DNA of 64,000 nucleotides from Salinigranum halophilum (GTDB lineage Archaea > Halobacteriota > Halobacteria > Halobacteriales > Haloferacaceae): assembly GCF_007004735.1 (NCBI RefSeq), contig NZ_SSNL01000003.1:62001-126000 (forward strand). Direction: 5' to 3'. The position numbers and the translations under genes were made by a program. Below the pieces are notes generated by a model. That model was given only the letters and a program-made list of their open reading frames with translations, was not told where the DNA came from and made no database searches. Below are positions 51,186-60,773 of the stretch, piece by piece (positions within the stretch are counted from its first letter, which is position 1; each line of letters opens with the position of its first letter).

Positions 51186-52559
51186 ATGGACGCGATCTCC
51201 TTCGGCACCGATGGCTGGCGCGCCACGCTCGACACGTTCACCGACGACCGCGTACGAATCGTCGGACAGGCCGTCGCGGACTACCTCCGTGACGAGGGCT
51301 TCGACGACCCGGTGCTCGTCGGCTACGACGCCCGGGAATCGTCGCCCGGGTTCGCCGAATCGCTCGCGGAGGTCCTCTCCGGAAACGGGTTCGACGTCAT
51401 CCTGCCCGAGCGGGACTGCCCGACGCCCGTCACGGCGTACAACATCGTCGACCGCGGCTGTTCGGGCGCGCTCATGCTGACGGCGTCGCACAACCCGCCC
51501 GAGTACAACGGCGTGAAGTTCATCCCGAGCGACGGCGCGCCCGCCCTGCCCGAGGTCACAGAGCAGATCGAGGCGAACCTCCGCGAACCGGAGTACCTCC
51601 CCAAAGAGGGACGCGGAGAGATCAGACGGGAGGACCTCGTCTCCGTCCACGCCGAGCACGCCCGCTCGCTCGTCGACGCCGACCTCTCCGGCGTGACCGT
51701 GGTGTACGACGCCATCCACGGCTCCGGCCGTGGCGTCACGGACGCCCTGCTCGAATCGGCCGGCGCTGAAGTCATCCGTCTCCGCTGTGCGGACGACCCG
51801 ACGTTCGGCGGCGCACACCCCGAACCGAGCGCGGAGAACCTCGTCGGACTCGAGGAGGCCGTCGAGGAGCACGACGCAGACCTCGGCGTGGCGAACGACG
51901 GCGACGCCGACCGGGTCGCGTTCGTCACACCCGAGCGCGGCAAACTGGACGAGAACCTCTTTTTCGCCGCGCTGTACGACTACCTGCTCGAGTCGGACGC
52001 CGGCCCCGCGGTCCGCACGGTGTCGACGACGTTCCTCATCGACCGCATCGCCGAGGCCCACGGCGAAGAGGTGTTCGAGACGCCCGTCGGCTTCAAATGG
52101 GTCGCTCAAGGGATGAAAGAGCACGACGCCCTGGTGGGTGGCGAGGAGTCCGGCGGCTTCTCCATCCGCGGCCACATCCGCGAGAAAGACGGCGTCCTCA
52201 TGGGTCTGTTAGGTGCTGCCATCGCCAGCGAGGACCCCTTCGACGCCCGCGTCGACCGCCTGCTCGAAGAGCACGGCGACATCGTCGCGGACAAGGTCTC
52301 CGTCGACTGCCCCGACTCCGAGAAGGAACGCGTCCTCTCGGACCTCGAGAGCGAACTCCCCGAGACTGTCGCCGGTCAGGGCATCGCCAAGGTCGTCACG
52401 CTCGATGGCTTCAAACTCCTCCTCGACGACGGCTCGTGGCTCCTCGTCCGCCCCTCGGGAACTGAACCGGTGCTCCGCGTGTACGCCGAGGCGGGAAGTC
52501 ACGAGCGCATCGAGAAACTCCTCGAGGCCGGTCGCGACCTGGTCGAACCGCTCGTCTGA
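51186..52559 (+). CDS. phosphoglucomutase/phosphomannomutase family protein
   Basis: Alpha-D-phosphohexomutase, 457 residues. The catalytic serine loop is MLTASHNPPEYNGVKFIPSD (about 98-117), the metal loop NDGDADRVAFV (about 237-247), the sugar-binding GGEESGGFSIRGHI and the phosphate-binding loop RPSGTEPVLRVYAE near the C-terminus. It interconverts 1- and 6-phosphates of glucose, mannose or glucosamine; the archaeal proteins often do more than one. Precise substrate is not decidable. Confidence 0.94.
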   Translation: MDAISFGTDGWRATLDTFTDDRVRIVGQAVADYLRDEGFDDPVLVGYDARESSPGFAESLAEVLSGNGFDVILPERDCPTPVTAYNIVDRGCSGALMLTASHNPPEYNGVKFIPSDGAPALPEVTEQIEANLREPEYLPKEGRGEIRREDLVSVHAEHARSLVDADLSGVTVVYDAIHGSGRGVTDALLESAGAEVIRLRCADDPTFGGAHPEPSAENLVGLEEAVEEHDADLGVANDGDADRVAFVTPERGKLDENLFFAALYDYLLESDAGPAVRTVSTTFLIDRIAEAHGEEVFETPVGFKWVAQGMKEHDALVGGEESGGFSIRGHIREKDGVLMGLLGAAIASEDPFDARVDRLLEEHGDIVADKVSVDCPDSEKERVLSDLESELPETVAGQGIAKVVTLDGFKLLLDDGSWLLVRPSGTEPVLRVYAEAGSHERIEKLLEAGRDLVEPLV

Positions 52560-52616
52560 CGCCCTCGTCGCGGCTGCTGTTCGGGTTCTGCACCTCCCGT
52601 CGGACCACGAACACAC

Positions 52617-53015
52617 TCACCGCTCGCGTTCGCCCCACAGCCGCGTCTCACCCGCTCGTTCCCGGATATCGAACCCCAGCGACTCGTAGAAGGGCCGCAC
52701 CTCCTCGCGGAACTCGGCCGTCAACCGACCGGTCTCGGCCAGCGCCCGCTCGACGAGCAGGCTCCCGATTCCCCTCCCGCGCCGGTCCGGGTGGACGGCG
52801 ATGGCCTCGACGTGGTCGCCGTCGCGGACGAGGGCACCGACGACTCTCCCCTCGTGGGCGGCGACGAGCACCTCGTCCGACTCGGTCCGCCGGCGCACCT
52901 GGTTCGCCCCCATCTCGAGCATCGCCCCCTCGACGATCCGAAGGACTGCGAGGAGGTCACCCTCGCGTCCGCGGCGAACTGTCGGGTCGGCGTCGGCGGG
53001 CGGGTCGTCGCTCAC
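52617..53015 (-). CDS. GNAT-family N-acetyltransferase
   Basis: A 132-residue acetyltransferase. Acetyl-CoA motif A is VHPDRRGRGIGSLLVERALA (R/QxxGxG/A, about 75-94), preceded by DHVEAIAV. The C-terminus FREEVRPFYESLGFDIRERA is the usual motif B. The GTG at 53015 is the likely start. Substrate unknown; could be an amino acid, amine or protein N-terminus. Confidence 0.9.
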   Translation of the reverse strand: MSDDPPADADPTVRRGREGDLLAVLRIVEGAMLEMGANQVRRRTESDEVLVAAHEGRVVGALVRDGDHVEAIAVHPDRRGRGIGSLLVERALAETGRLTAEFREEVRPFYESLGFDIRERAGETRLWGERER

Positions 53016-53059
53016 GTCTCCGGGTTCGTTCGGCCGACAGAAATATGCGTGGACTCGGC

Positions 53060-54076
53060 TCAGGGCTCGAGGACGGCTCGGAAGCGCGCCTCGTTCTCCA
53101 TCATCCGGTCGTAGGCGGCTTCGGCCTCCTCCAGTGGGTACGTCTCCACCGTCGGGGTGACGTCACGGAGGGCGCTGAACTCGAGGGTGTCCTGGGAGTC
53201 ACGGGCGTGGCCCGAGGCCCACCCCTCGACGGCACTCCGACTCATCACGAGTTGCTGGACGTCGATCTCCGCGGCCTCGTGGGGGACGCCGACGACGACG
53301 AGTTCGCCGTCGATGCCCAGCCCGCCGACGACGGACTCGATGGCGCTGGCCGACGGGGCCGTCCCGAGGACGACGCGCGCCCCGCCGAGTTCCTGCAGCG
53401 CGTCGGCGGCGTCCTCCGCCGACGCGTCGACGAAGTGGTCCGCGCCGAGTTCGAGCGCCAGGTCGCGCTTGTCGGGGCTGCGCGAGAGCGCGACGGTCTC
53501 GAACCCCGCCGCGTGGGCGTACTGGAGGCCCAGGTGTCCCAGGCCGCCGATCCCCTGGACCGCGACGAGGTCGCCGGGTTGCGCCCCGCTGTTCCGCAGG
53601 GCGTTGAACGTCGTGACGCCCGCACAGAGCAGGGGCGCGGCGTCGACGGCGTCGAGGTCGTCGGGGATGCGCGCGAGCGCCTCCGCCGGGACCGTCGCGT
53701 ACTCGGCGTACCCCCCGTCGAAGGTCAGGCCCGTTATCTCCGCGTTCTCACACTGGAGGAACTGCCCGCGTCGGCACGGGTCACAGGTGAAACAGTGCCC
53801 ACCGTGCCAGCCAGCGCCCACCCTGTCACCCTCGCTCCAGGCGGTGACGTTCTCGCCGACGCTGTCGACGTGGCCGGCGACCTCGTGGCCCGGGACGCGG
53901 GGATATTCGAGACCGGGAAACCCCCCGGCCTTCACGTAGCTATCACTGTGGCAGATGCCACAGGCGTCGACGGCGACGCGAACCTCGTCCGGTCCGGGGT
54001 CGGGAACGTCCCGCTCGACGACTTCGAAGTCCGCGCCGGGTTCGGTGACGACGACCGCCCGCATGCTGTCGGACAT
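53060..54076 (-). CDS. zinc-dependent alcohol dehydrogenase family protein
   Basis: Medium-chain dehydrogenase of 338 residues. Catalytic zinc ligands: VDACGICHSDSYVKAGGFPG (Cys) and the GHEVAGHVDSVG region (His). The structural zinc site is CFTCDPCRRGQFLQCENAEI. The NAD(P) fold is LVAVQGIGGLGHLGLQYAHA. The start at 54076 gives MSDSMRAVVVTEPGADFEVV. Probable role is reversible oxidation of an alcohol; the substrate is not known. Divergent from a Tat lipoprotein gene. Confidence 0.93.
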   Translation of the reverse strand: MSDSMRAVVVTEPGADFEVVERDVPDPGPDEVRVAVDACGICHSDSYVKAGGFPGLEYPRVPGHEVAGHVDSVGENVTAWSEGDRVGAGWHGGHCFTCDPCRRGQFLQCENAEITGLTFDGGYAEYATVPAEALARIPDDLDAVDAAPLLCAGVTTFNALRNSGAQPGDLVAVQGIGGLGHLGLQYAHAAGFETVALSRSPDKRDLALELGADHFVDASAEDAADALQELGGARVVLGTAPSASAIESVVGGLGIDGELVVVGVPHEAAEIDVQQLVMSRSAVEGWASGHARDSQDTLEFSALRDVTPTVETYPLEEAEAAYDRMMENEARFRAVLEP

Positions 54077-54198
54077 ACGGATAGTGCCTCGGCCTCCGTC
54101 GGCAAAACCGGTTCGGCCGGCGCGTGTTCGTCGACGACAGCGTCCGAGCATCGGCCAGCGTCGACACCTACATCCGTCGCGCCTCGAATACGAGACCG

Positions 54199-55365
54199 AT
54201 GCGCCGCCGTTCGGTTCTCCGCGCCCTCTTCGGGACTGCCGGCGTGAGCGGACTCGCCGGATGCAACGCCTTCTCGGACACCGATTCGACGGCCACGCCG
54301 TCCGCGGCGGCCCCGTCCGAGTCGCCAGGGTCGACTCGGGCGAGCGACCCCTCGGAAGGGGGGCCCGGGTCGAACGGCACCGGACCGGCCGCGCAGGAAC
54401 CGTACCGCGCCACCGGTGTGCCCCCGCTCGAACGCCCGCGCGGGGTCAACGTCCGTAACCTCGGCTCGACGGAGCGCTTCCTGACCGTCGTCGTTCGCGA
54501 CGGTGAGACGGAGGTGTTCGCCGCCAGCACCGCCGTCCCCGCCGGCGAGACGGCGTCGTTCCGGCGGCTCCTCGCCAGCGAAGGCCGGTACGACGTGCTC
54601 GTCGAGACGGCCGACGGTGCCCGCGACAGCTACCGGTGGGACCTCCGCGCCGACCTCGACGACCTCTGGGTCGACCTCGTCCCGGCGCTCTCGTTCCGCC
54701 GTCCCGTCGTCTGTCTCACCGACTGCCCGTTCGTCGTCGACGCCGCCGACCAGTCCGTCGCGTACGACGTCCCCGACGACGTCGACGTCGCCGCGGCGCT
54801 CGGACGGACACCCGCCGTCGCACTCGACAACGACGGGCCCGCGCGTCGACGGGTGACGCTCCACGTCTGGGACGGCGGTCGACTCCACTTCGCCTCGGAG
54901 TTCGACCTCCCGCCGGACGTGCGCCTGCTCGTCCCGACACTCCCCGCCAGCCAGCGGTACGGTGTCGTGGTCCGCACGCCGGACGGCGAGGCGATATACG
55001 ACTGGCTGCCGGCCGTCAGAGGGACGCTCTACGCCTCGGTCGCCGCCGCCCCCGAGTTCCGCTGTGGCTACGCCGACCACGACGTACAGGTCCGAAACGA
55101 GACCGACCAGCCCCGGGCGGTTCGCGTCCGGGTGTTCACCGGAGAGGAGACGCTGTTCGAGCGGACGTTCGAACTCGACTCACGCGCGGTCGAGACGGTC
55201 CCGTCGGCCGTCGACCCGGCCGGTCCCCTCCGGTTCGAGGTCGAGACCGACGGCGCGGTCGAGCGGTACAACTGGGTCCGGTGTGCGCCGAACGGCCCCA
55301 TCACCGTCGCCGTGAGCGACGACGGGGTCTCGGTCTCCGTCCGTCCCACGACCGAGTCGTCGTGA
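54199..55365 (+). CDS. Tat lipoprotein with repeated beta domains, unknown function
   Basis: A 388-residue secreted protein. Signal: RRRSVLRALFGTAGVSGLAG then Cys (Tat plus lipobox). A low-complexity Ser/Pro/Gly/Thr stretch follows to about 75. The rest appears to be three related Ig-like or beta-sandwich units, with the recurring pattern RGVNVRNLGSTERFLTVVVR, ALDNDGPARRRVTLHVWDGG and HDVQVRNETDQPRAVRVRVF, each about 100-120 residues apart. The internal repeat is my reading from sequence pattern. Confidence 0.78.
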   Translation: MRRRSVLRALFGTAGVSGLAGCNAFSDTDSTATPSAAAPSESPGSTRASDPSEGGPGSNGTGPAAQEPYRATGVPPLERPRGVNVRNLGSTERFLTVVVRDGETEVFAASTAVPAGETASFRRLLASEGRYDVLVETADGARDSYRWDLRADLDDLWVDLVPALSFRRPVVCLTDCPFVVDAADQSVAYDVPDDVDVAAALGRTPAVALDNDGPARRRVTLHVWDGGRLHFASEFDLPPDVRLLVPTLPASQRYGVVVRTPDGEAIYDWLPAVRGTLYASVAAAPEFRCGYADHDVQVRNETDQPRAVRVRVFTGEETLFERTFELDSRAVETVPSAVDPAGPLRFEVETDGAVERYNWVRCAPNGPITVAVSDDGVSVSVRPTTESS

Positions 55366-55372
55366 CGTTCCG

Positions 55373-55750
55373 CTAGGCGAGTTCGGCCGTAACGTCCGTC
55401 GACGAGACCATCCCGACGTAGTCGTCGCCGTCGACGACCGGGAGGTGTTTGATGCCGAGGCTCGTCATCATCGCGGCCACCTCCTCGATGAGGAGGTCCG
55501 GCGGGACGGACTCGACCCCGGCGGTCATGACGTCCTCGACGGTCGTCGCGGCGGGGTCGCGACCGTCGGCGACGACGTGGAGGACGTCCGTGCTCGTGAC
55601 GATTCCGGGCGCACTGCTCCTCACGACGAGGGCGCTGATGCCGCCGTCGCGCATCACCTGTGCGGCCTCGACGACCGACGCTGACGCGGAGATGGTCTCC
55701 AGCGGCGTCGACATCACTTCCTCGACGCGGGTTCGCTTGTCGCGGTTCAT
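55373..55750 (-). CDS. CBS-domain pair protein
   Basis: A 125-residue protein consisting of two tandem CBS motifs (about 8-58 and 68-125): VEEVMSTPLETISASASVVE then GGISALVVRS, and VEDVMTAGVESVPPDLLIEE then LGIKHLPVVDGDDYVGMVSS. Such stand-alone CBS pairs bind adenosyl nucleotides and act as energy sensors. The ATG at 55750 is the first Met fitting the CBS start; the in-frame stretch upstream is the dehydrogenase relic, not part of the gene. Confidence 0.92.
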   Translation of the reverse strand: MNRDKRTRVEEVMSTPLETISASASVVEAAQVMRDGGISALVVRSSAPGIVTSTDVLHVVADGRDPAATTVEDVMTAGVESVPPDLLIEEVAAMMTSLGIKHLPVVDGDDYVGMVSSTDVTAELA

Positions 55751-55819
55751 ACCGGTCGAACGACTGCCCTCGGTATTGTCCTTTTGACTGCGGCACGGTG
55801 CGGGGTGTCCGACGCGCAG

Positions 55820-55915
55820 TGACGACGTGTTCGACATCCCGCCGTCGACGACGAGCGACTCGCCGGTGACGTCGTCGTCGAGGGTCGACGCGAGGACGCG
55901 GGCGGCGCGCACGCT
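55820..55915 (-). pseudogene. relic of a short-chain dehydrogenase C-terminus
   Basis: In the frame that runs into the CBS gene, about 32 codons read as the end of an SDR protein: [20 protein letters not shown] then VDGG. The VTGxxLVVDGG block is the C-terminal hallmark of SDR enzymes. No Rossmann part precedes it, because the SAMP2 gene occupies that position. It is probably a remnant left by deletion or insertion. Confidence 0.5.
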
Positions 55916-55919
55916 GTCG

Positions 55920-56126
55920 TTACCCACCCTTCACGAGCCGCAGCACGCGAACGTCCGTCCGCTCGTCGTCGACCGCGCGGTCCTCGGGCACGGGCTGACC
56001 GTCGACGAGAACGGTCACCTCGTGGACGCTGTAGCCGACCGCTCGGACGAGGTCGGCGTACGTCGCCCCCTCGTCGAGGGCGACTGTCTGGCTCCCTTCG
56101 CCGACGACGTCGACCGTGAGGTGCAT
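55920..56126 (-). CDS. samp2: SAMP2-like ubiquitin-fold protein
   Basis: A 68-residue beta-grasp protein ending in Gly-Gly (VLRLVKGG), the form activated by E1-like UbaA for protein sampylation and tRNA thiolation in haloarchaea. Body: [20 protein letters not shown], then [20 protein letters not shown]. Length and the C-terminal diglycine fit SAMP2 exactly. The ATG at 56126 faces the divergent rfcA gene across 87 bases. Confidence 0.9.
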   Translation of the reverse strand: MHLTVDVVGEGSQTVALDEGATYADLVRAVGYSVHEVTVLVDGQPVPEDRAVDDERTDVRVLRLVKGG

Positions 56127-56182
56127 ACGCTCACCTCGCGGAGGACCGAGAAATCGGCTTCGGCTCTCTCCCGTCTCGGGGA

Positions 56183-56190
56183 GTTTATGA
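56183..56190 (+). promoter_or_regulatory. TATA-like element of rfcA
   Basis: GTTTATGA centred 27 nt upstream of the ATG at 56214. Confidence 0.5.
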
Positions 56191-56213
56191 GGCGACACCC
56201 CCCTCCATTGGAC

Positions 56214-57203
56214 ATGAGCGAGGCCTCTCAGGATTCGAGTTCGAGTTCGCCGCCGGGCCGCGAGATCTGGATCGAGAAGTACCGCCCCCAGACGCTTTCG
56301 GACATCTACGGGCAGGAAGACACCATCGAGCGCCTCCAGTCGTACGTCGACCGCGACGACCTCCCGCACCTCATGTTCGCCGGGCCCGCCGGCGTCGGGA
56401 AGACGACCGCCGCGACGGCCATCGCCCGCGAACTCTACGGCGACGACTGGCGGGGGAACTTCCTCGAACTCAACGCGTCGGACGAGCGTGGTATCGACGT
56501 CGTCCGTGACCGTATCAAGGGGTTCGCACGCTCGCAGATGACTCGAGACCACGATTATCGATTGATCTTCCTCGACGAGGCCGACTCGCTGACCGACGAC
56601 GCCCAGTCCGCGCTCCGTCGGACGATGGAGCAGTTCTCCGACACCACTCGCTTCATCCTCTCGTGTAACTACTCCTCGAAGATCATCGACCCCATCCAGT
56701 CTCGCTGTGCGGTGTTCCGCTTCTCGCCCCTCTCGGACGACGCCGTCCGACACCAGGTCGAGGACATCGCCGCCGCCGAGGGCATCGAGATGACTCCCGA
56801 TGGTATCGACGCGCTCGTCTACTACGCCGACGGCGACATGCGCCGCGCCATCAACGCCCTGCAGGCCGCGGCGACGACGGGCGAGGTCGTCGACGAGGAG
56901 GGGGTCTTCACCGTCACCTCCACGGCCCGCCCCGAAGACATCCGCGAGATGGTCGGTGCCGCCGTCGACGGCGACTTCCCGGCCGCGCGGGCGAAACTCG
57001 CGACGCTCCTCGACGACGTCGGCATGGCCGGCGGCGACATCATCGACCAACTCCACCGGTCGGTGTGGGACTTCGACCTCACCGACCGGGAGGCGGCCCG
57101 GCTGATGGAACGCATCGGCGAGGCCGACTACCGTATCGCCGAGGGTGCGAACGAACGCGTCCAGCTCGAAGCGCTCTTGGCGTCGCTCGCACTCGACCGC
57201 TGA
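56214..57203 (+). CDS. rfcA: replication factor C small subunit
   Basis: Clamp-loader ATPase, 329 residues. RFC boxes are intact: [20 protein letters not shown], Walker [16 protein letters not shown] (about 57-71), Walker [21 protein letters not shown], sensor 1 [19 protein letters not shown] with arginine finger, and sensor 2 [18 protein letters not shown]. It starts with an acidic Ser-rich tail ([16 protein letters not shown]). The Walker B Glu is present, unlike the paralogue at 6611. Confidence 0.96.
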   Translation: MSEASQDSSSSSPPGREIWIEKYRPQTLSDIYGQEDTIERLQSYVDRDDLPHLMFAGPAGVGKTTAATAIARELYGDDWRGNFLELNASDERGIDVVRDRIKGFARSQMTRDHDYRLIFLDEADSLTDDAQSALRRTMEQFSDTTRFILSCNYSSKIIDPIQSRCAVFRFSPLSDDAVRHQVEDIAAAEGIEMTPDGIDALVYYADGDMRRAINALQAAATTGEVVDEEGVFTVTSTARPEDIREMVGAAVDGDFPAARAKLATLLDDVGMAGGDIIDQLHRSVWDFDLTDREAARLMERIGEADYRIAEGANERVQLEALLASLALDR

Positions 57204-57269
57204 GTCCCGCCGACGCGTCGGACCCGTGTGAACGCCGCAGACCCCGTCCCCGACGCGGGCCGTTCCGGC

Positions 57270-60200
57270 TCAGTCGTCGTCCACGTCGACGCCGGTGAAC
57301 TCGAACCGCGCCCCGCCCTCGGTCCCGTCCACGACTCGCACCGACCAGTCGTGTTCGGCGGCGATGTCGGCGACGATACGCAGACCCAGTCCGGTGCCCT
57401 CCGCGCTCGTCGAGTGCCCCGCGTCGAACACCGCATCGACCTGTCCCGGCGGGATGCCGACGCCGTCGTCCTCGACGGCGAACCCCGCCGGCAGGTCGCA
57501 GACGGTCACGGTGAGCGGCCCCGCATCCGCGCTCACCCCGTGTTCCACCGCGTTCCGGAACAGGTTCTCGAAGAGCTGCCGGAGCCGGCTCTCGTCGGCC
57601 AACACGCGCCGCGTCGTCTCGACGGCGAGAGACGCGTCTGCGGTCTCGACGCTCTCCCACGACGCGGTCGCGGCGGTCGCCAGGTCGAGCCGGGCCCGCT
57701 CGTGCCCGGTCTCGCCTTCGACCGCCAGCTGCAGGAGGCCCTCGATGAGGCGGTCCATCCGGGCGTGTGCGTTGGCGACGGCTTCGAACTGCTCCTCGTC
57801 GCCGGTCCGTCGCGCGAGCTCCAGCCGGCCGCGGGCCACGCTCAGTGGGTTGCGGAGGTCGTGTGAGACGATGCTCGCGAAGCGCGACAGCCGCTCGTTC
57901 TGCTGTTCGAGCCGCTGCTCGCGCCGCCGGAGCCGCTGTTCTCGCTCGACGCGGTCCATCGCGGCCGTCAGAGAGGCTACGAGGATGTCGACGAGCGCCC
58001 GGTCCGTCTCGTCGTACGCGTCCGCGACCGGTGAGGAGACGATGAACAGGCCGTGGTGGCCGACCGGGTGGAGCAACACACTCTGTGCGGGTGACTGCTC
58101 CGATAGCGGGTCGCACGCTTCGACGTCGGGAATGTACCGCGGCTCGCCGCGCTCGAACACCTCCCAGGCGATGGCGGCGCGGGTCCCCGGCGCAGCGTCC
58201 CTGTCGTAGCACGGCGTCGCCGGGAACTGTTCTGCGACGGACCCCGCCATCACGCCGGGTTCGAGTCGGTCGCCGTCGCCGTTCAGTCGGTGGAAGCCGC
58301 TCAGTGGCGCGTCGATGACCTCCTGTGCCGCGTCGACGGCGACCCGGGCCGTCTCCTCGATCGTCTCCGTGTGCATCAGCGCCTGCGACCGCTCGCGCAG
58401 CTGGTCCAGCTTCCGTTCGTGCTCGACGCGCGCCGTGACGTTCTGCGTGACGGCCATGCCCGCCGTGACCGTCCCGTCGGCGTCTCGGAGCGGGAGCGTC
58501 TGGAGGTGATAGTGGGTCCCGCTCGCCTCGTACTCGAACGAGCGTGTCTCGCCCGCCAGCGCCGCCCGGTAGTGTGTCTCCAGGTACGTCGTCCCCTCCG
58601 GGCTGAGGTTGTCCCGAAGCGGCTCCCCGACGGACTCGTCGGGGTTCCAACTCGCCCGCTCGAACTCGGTCCCGCCGCCGGCGATGACCCGGAGGTCGTG
58701 GTCGAAGAGGACGACCCCGCCGGGGAAGTTGTCGATGAGCGTCTGGTAGAACTCCTTGCTCTCTTTTAGCTCCCGCTCGCGCTCGACGTGCTCGGTGATG
58801 TTCTGGGCGACGGCCATGCCCGAGATGACCTCTCCCGCCTCGTTGCGGAGCGGAATCGTCTGGACCTGATAGTGTCGGCCCTGGTAGCTGTCCTCGAACG
58901 AGCGCGTCTCGCCCGCCAGCGCCGCGCGGTAGCTCTCGGTCAGGAGCGCCGCGTTCGCCGGCGGGAACACGTCCGAGGGGGTCCGGCCGACCATCCCCTC
59001 CGCCGTCAGCCCGCCTTTGAGGAGTTCGTCCCCGCCGACCATCGTGTACCGGAGGGATTCGTCGAAGAGGAAGACACCGCCGTTGGGGAAGGCGTCGACG
59101 AGCGCCCGATACCGCTCGCGCGAGCGCTGTAGCTCCCGCTCGCGTTCGTTCTTCTCCGTCACGTCGCGGGCGAACCCCTGGACGAACTCGACGTCGCCGT
59201 CGTGACGGACGGGGCTCGCGCTCACCTCGACGTCGAAGGGGTCGCCCTCGTCGTCGACGAGCGTCAGCGCCAGCCCGCGGACCACTTCGCCGTCGATGAC
59301 CCGTCCGATTCCCTCCCGGGCCGCTCCGTGGCTCCCGTCGGCGACGACCCGCCCGAACGGCGTGCCGACGAGGTCGTCGGCCGACCGCCCGAGCAACGCT
59401 TCGCTCGCGGGCGAGACGTAGGTGAAGACGCCGTCGACGTCCGTCCGGAAGATGCCGTCGGGGCTGAGTTCGGCGATTTCACGGAAGCGTGACTCGCTCT
59501 CGCGGAGCCGCGTCTCCGCTCGCTGTCTGTCGATGGCGGCCGCGAGGACGTTCGCGACGTTCTGGACGAACGTGACGTCTTGGTCGGTGAACTCGCGACG
59601 ACTGGCCGTGTGGACCCCCAGGACGCCCCACGGCGCTTCGACGGACCCGACGGCGACGCTGATTCCGCTCACGACGCCGTGGTCGACGAGGAGGTCGGGA
59701 CCGCCGAAGCGGGTCTCCTCCGCGAGGTCGTCGACGACGACGGGTTCCGCGCACGCGAGCGTGTAGCCCGCCTGCGAGTCGGCTCCCCCCGGAACGCACA
59801 TCCGCCCACGAACCGCTTCCGACCAGCCGACGCCCGCACGGAGGTCGAACGCCGCTCGCTCCGGTCGCCACTCGAGGATTTTCGCGTAGTCGCCGTCGAG
59901 GCCGTCGGCGACGAGGCCGACCGCGGTGTCGAACAGCGACGCGAGGTCGTCGGCCGCGAGCGCGTCGCGCCCGAGCGTGGCGAGCGCCTCCTGCTGGGTT
60001 ATCCGCCGCTCCAGGTCCACCTCGGTCCAGTACTTCTCCGTGGCGTTGACGACCCGGTTCGCCAGCACGGTGTACTGGTCGACGCCCGCCTCTTTCTGGA
60101 GGTAGTCCGTCACGCCCGCCGACACCGCATCGCTGGCTACCTCCTCGCTCCCCTTGCCCGTGAAGAGGATGAACGGCAGCCGAGCGTCCCGCTCGCGCAC

Positions 60201-60428
60201 GCGCTCGAGGAAGCTGATGCCGGTTCCCCCCGGCATGTCGTAGTCGGAGACGATACAGTCGACCTGCTCGTCGGCCAGTAACTCGAGTCCGGCGCTGGCG
60301 CTCGTCGCCGTGAGGACCTCCAGTCGCGGCTCGACGGCTTCGAGCAGTTCGGCAGTCACCGTGCCGAACATCTCGTCGTCGTCGACGTGGAGCGTCCGGA
60401 TGGTTGCCCGCCCCGTGAGCGCTTGCAT
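57270..60428 (-). CDS. large soluble sensor kinase: receiver, GAF, three PAS, GAF, HisKA, HATPase
   Basis: A cytoplasmic multi-domain kinase of about 1050 residues with no membrane helix. N-terminal receiver (TIRTLHVDDDEMF, phosphoacceptor in DCIVSDYDMPGGTG, LFTGKGSEEV). Then a GAF domain (about 160-310), a PAS with REIAELSPDGIFRTDVDGVF, and two PAS-like copies that share YRAALAGETRSFE. Another GAF with Cys residues (PATPCYDRDAA) follows. His[22 protein letters not shown]. HATPase: NLFRNAVEHG, VEDDGVGIPPGQVD, GTGLGLRI. The exact start among 60428, 60443 and GTG 60455 is uncertain. Confidence 0.88.
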   Translation of the reverse strand: MQALTGRATIRTLHVDDDEMFGTVTAELLEAVEPRLEVLTATSASAGLELLADEQVDCIVSDYDMPGGTGISFLERVRERDARLPFILFTGKGSEEVASDAVSAGVTDYLQKEAGVDQYTVLANRVVNATEKYWTEVDLERRITQQEALATLGRDALAADDLASLFDTAVGLVADGLDGDYAKILEWRPERAAFDLRAGVGWSEAVRGRMCVPGGADSQAGYTLACAEPVVVDDLAEETRFGGPDLLVDHGVVSGISVAVGSVEAPWGVLGVHTASRREFTDQDVTFVQNVANVLAAAIDRQRAETRLRESESRFREIAELSPDGIFRTDVDGVFTYVSPASEALLGRSADDLVGTPFGRVVADGSHGAAREGIGRVIDGEVVRGLALTLVDDEGDPFDVEVSASPVRHDGDVEFVQGFARDVTEKNERERELQRSRERYRALVDAFPNGGVFLFDESLRYTMVGGDELLKGGLTAEGMVGRTPSDVFPPANAALLTESYRAALAGETRSFEDSYQGRHYQVQTIPLRNEAGEVISGMAVAQNITEHVERERELKESKEFYQTLIDNFPGGVVLFDHDLRVIAGGGTEFERASWNPDESVGEPLRDNLSPEGTTYLETHYRAALAGETRSFEYEASGTHYHLQTLPLRDADGTVTAGMAVTQNVTARVEHERKLDQLRERSQALMHTETIEETARVAVDAAQEVIDAPLSGFHRLNGDGDRLEPGVMAGSVAEQFPATPCYDRDAAPGTRAAIAWEVFERGEPRYIPDVEACDPLSEQSPAQSVLLHPVGHHGLFIVSSPVADAYDETDRALVDILVASLTAAMDRVEREQRLRRREQRLEQQNERLSRFASIVSHDLRNPLSVARGRLELARRTGDEEQFEAVANAHARMDRLIEGLLQLAVEGETGHERARLDLATAATASWESVETADASLAVETTRRVLADESRLRQLFENLFRNAVEHGVSADAGPLTVTVCDLPAGFAVEDDGVGIPPGQVDAVFDAGHSTSAEGTGLGLRIVADIAAEHDWSVRVVDGTEGGARFEFTGVDVDDD

Positions 60429-60773
60429 CGCGCTCGCCCTCATCGGGGGCTCCACGTCGGCGGCGGCCCGCGTTCTCGCACCGACCCGTCCCGGCCGACC
60501 GGAGCGCTCGTCGACTCGTCGCTTCGCCGCCCCCTCACGTCCCTCGACGTGTATCTCTGCGTGACTCTCATACGTTCAGGCGCGTTCGTTGCAACGTTCC
60601 CGCGTCACGTCGACCGACAAGTCGCGTCCGCCGTCCCCGCTCCGTCCCGACTGCGGACGCCTCCCCGCACGCGCGTGTCTTGCTTCTCATACAAGCCACT
60701 CGACTGTAAATAACTGTCGCCGACCCGTCGAGACCGAGTACGCCGCCGGCGGGGCGTCTCGCCGCCGGGGGCC
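60429..60773. other. intergenic region between two sensor-kinase genes
   Basis: No gene is supported. At 60705-60717 the minus strand reads CTGTAAATAACTG in complement, an AT-rich block that could serve as promoter with a long leader for the 57270 gene. CTTG/CAAG form a weak hairpin near 60681-60697. The rest is GC-rich without clear structure. Confidence 0.3.

Noticed and set aside
55751-55927. Extended CBS protein beginning at the GTG at 55927
   Set aside because: The added residues belong to a dehydrogenase C-terminus rather than a CBS protein, and the ATG at 55750 gives a complete CBS pair.
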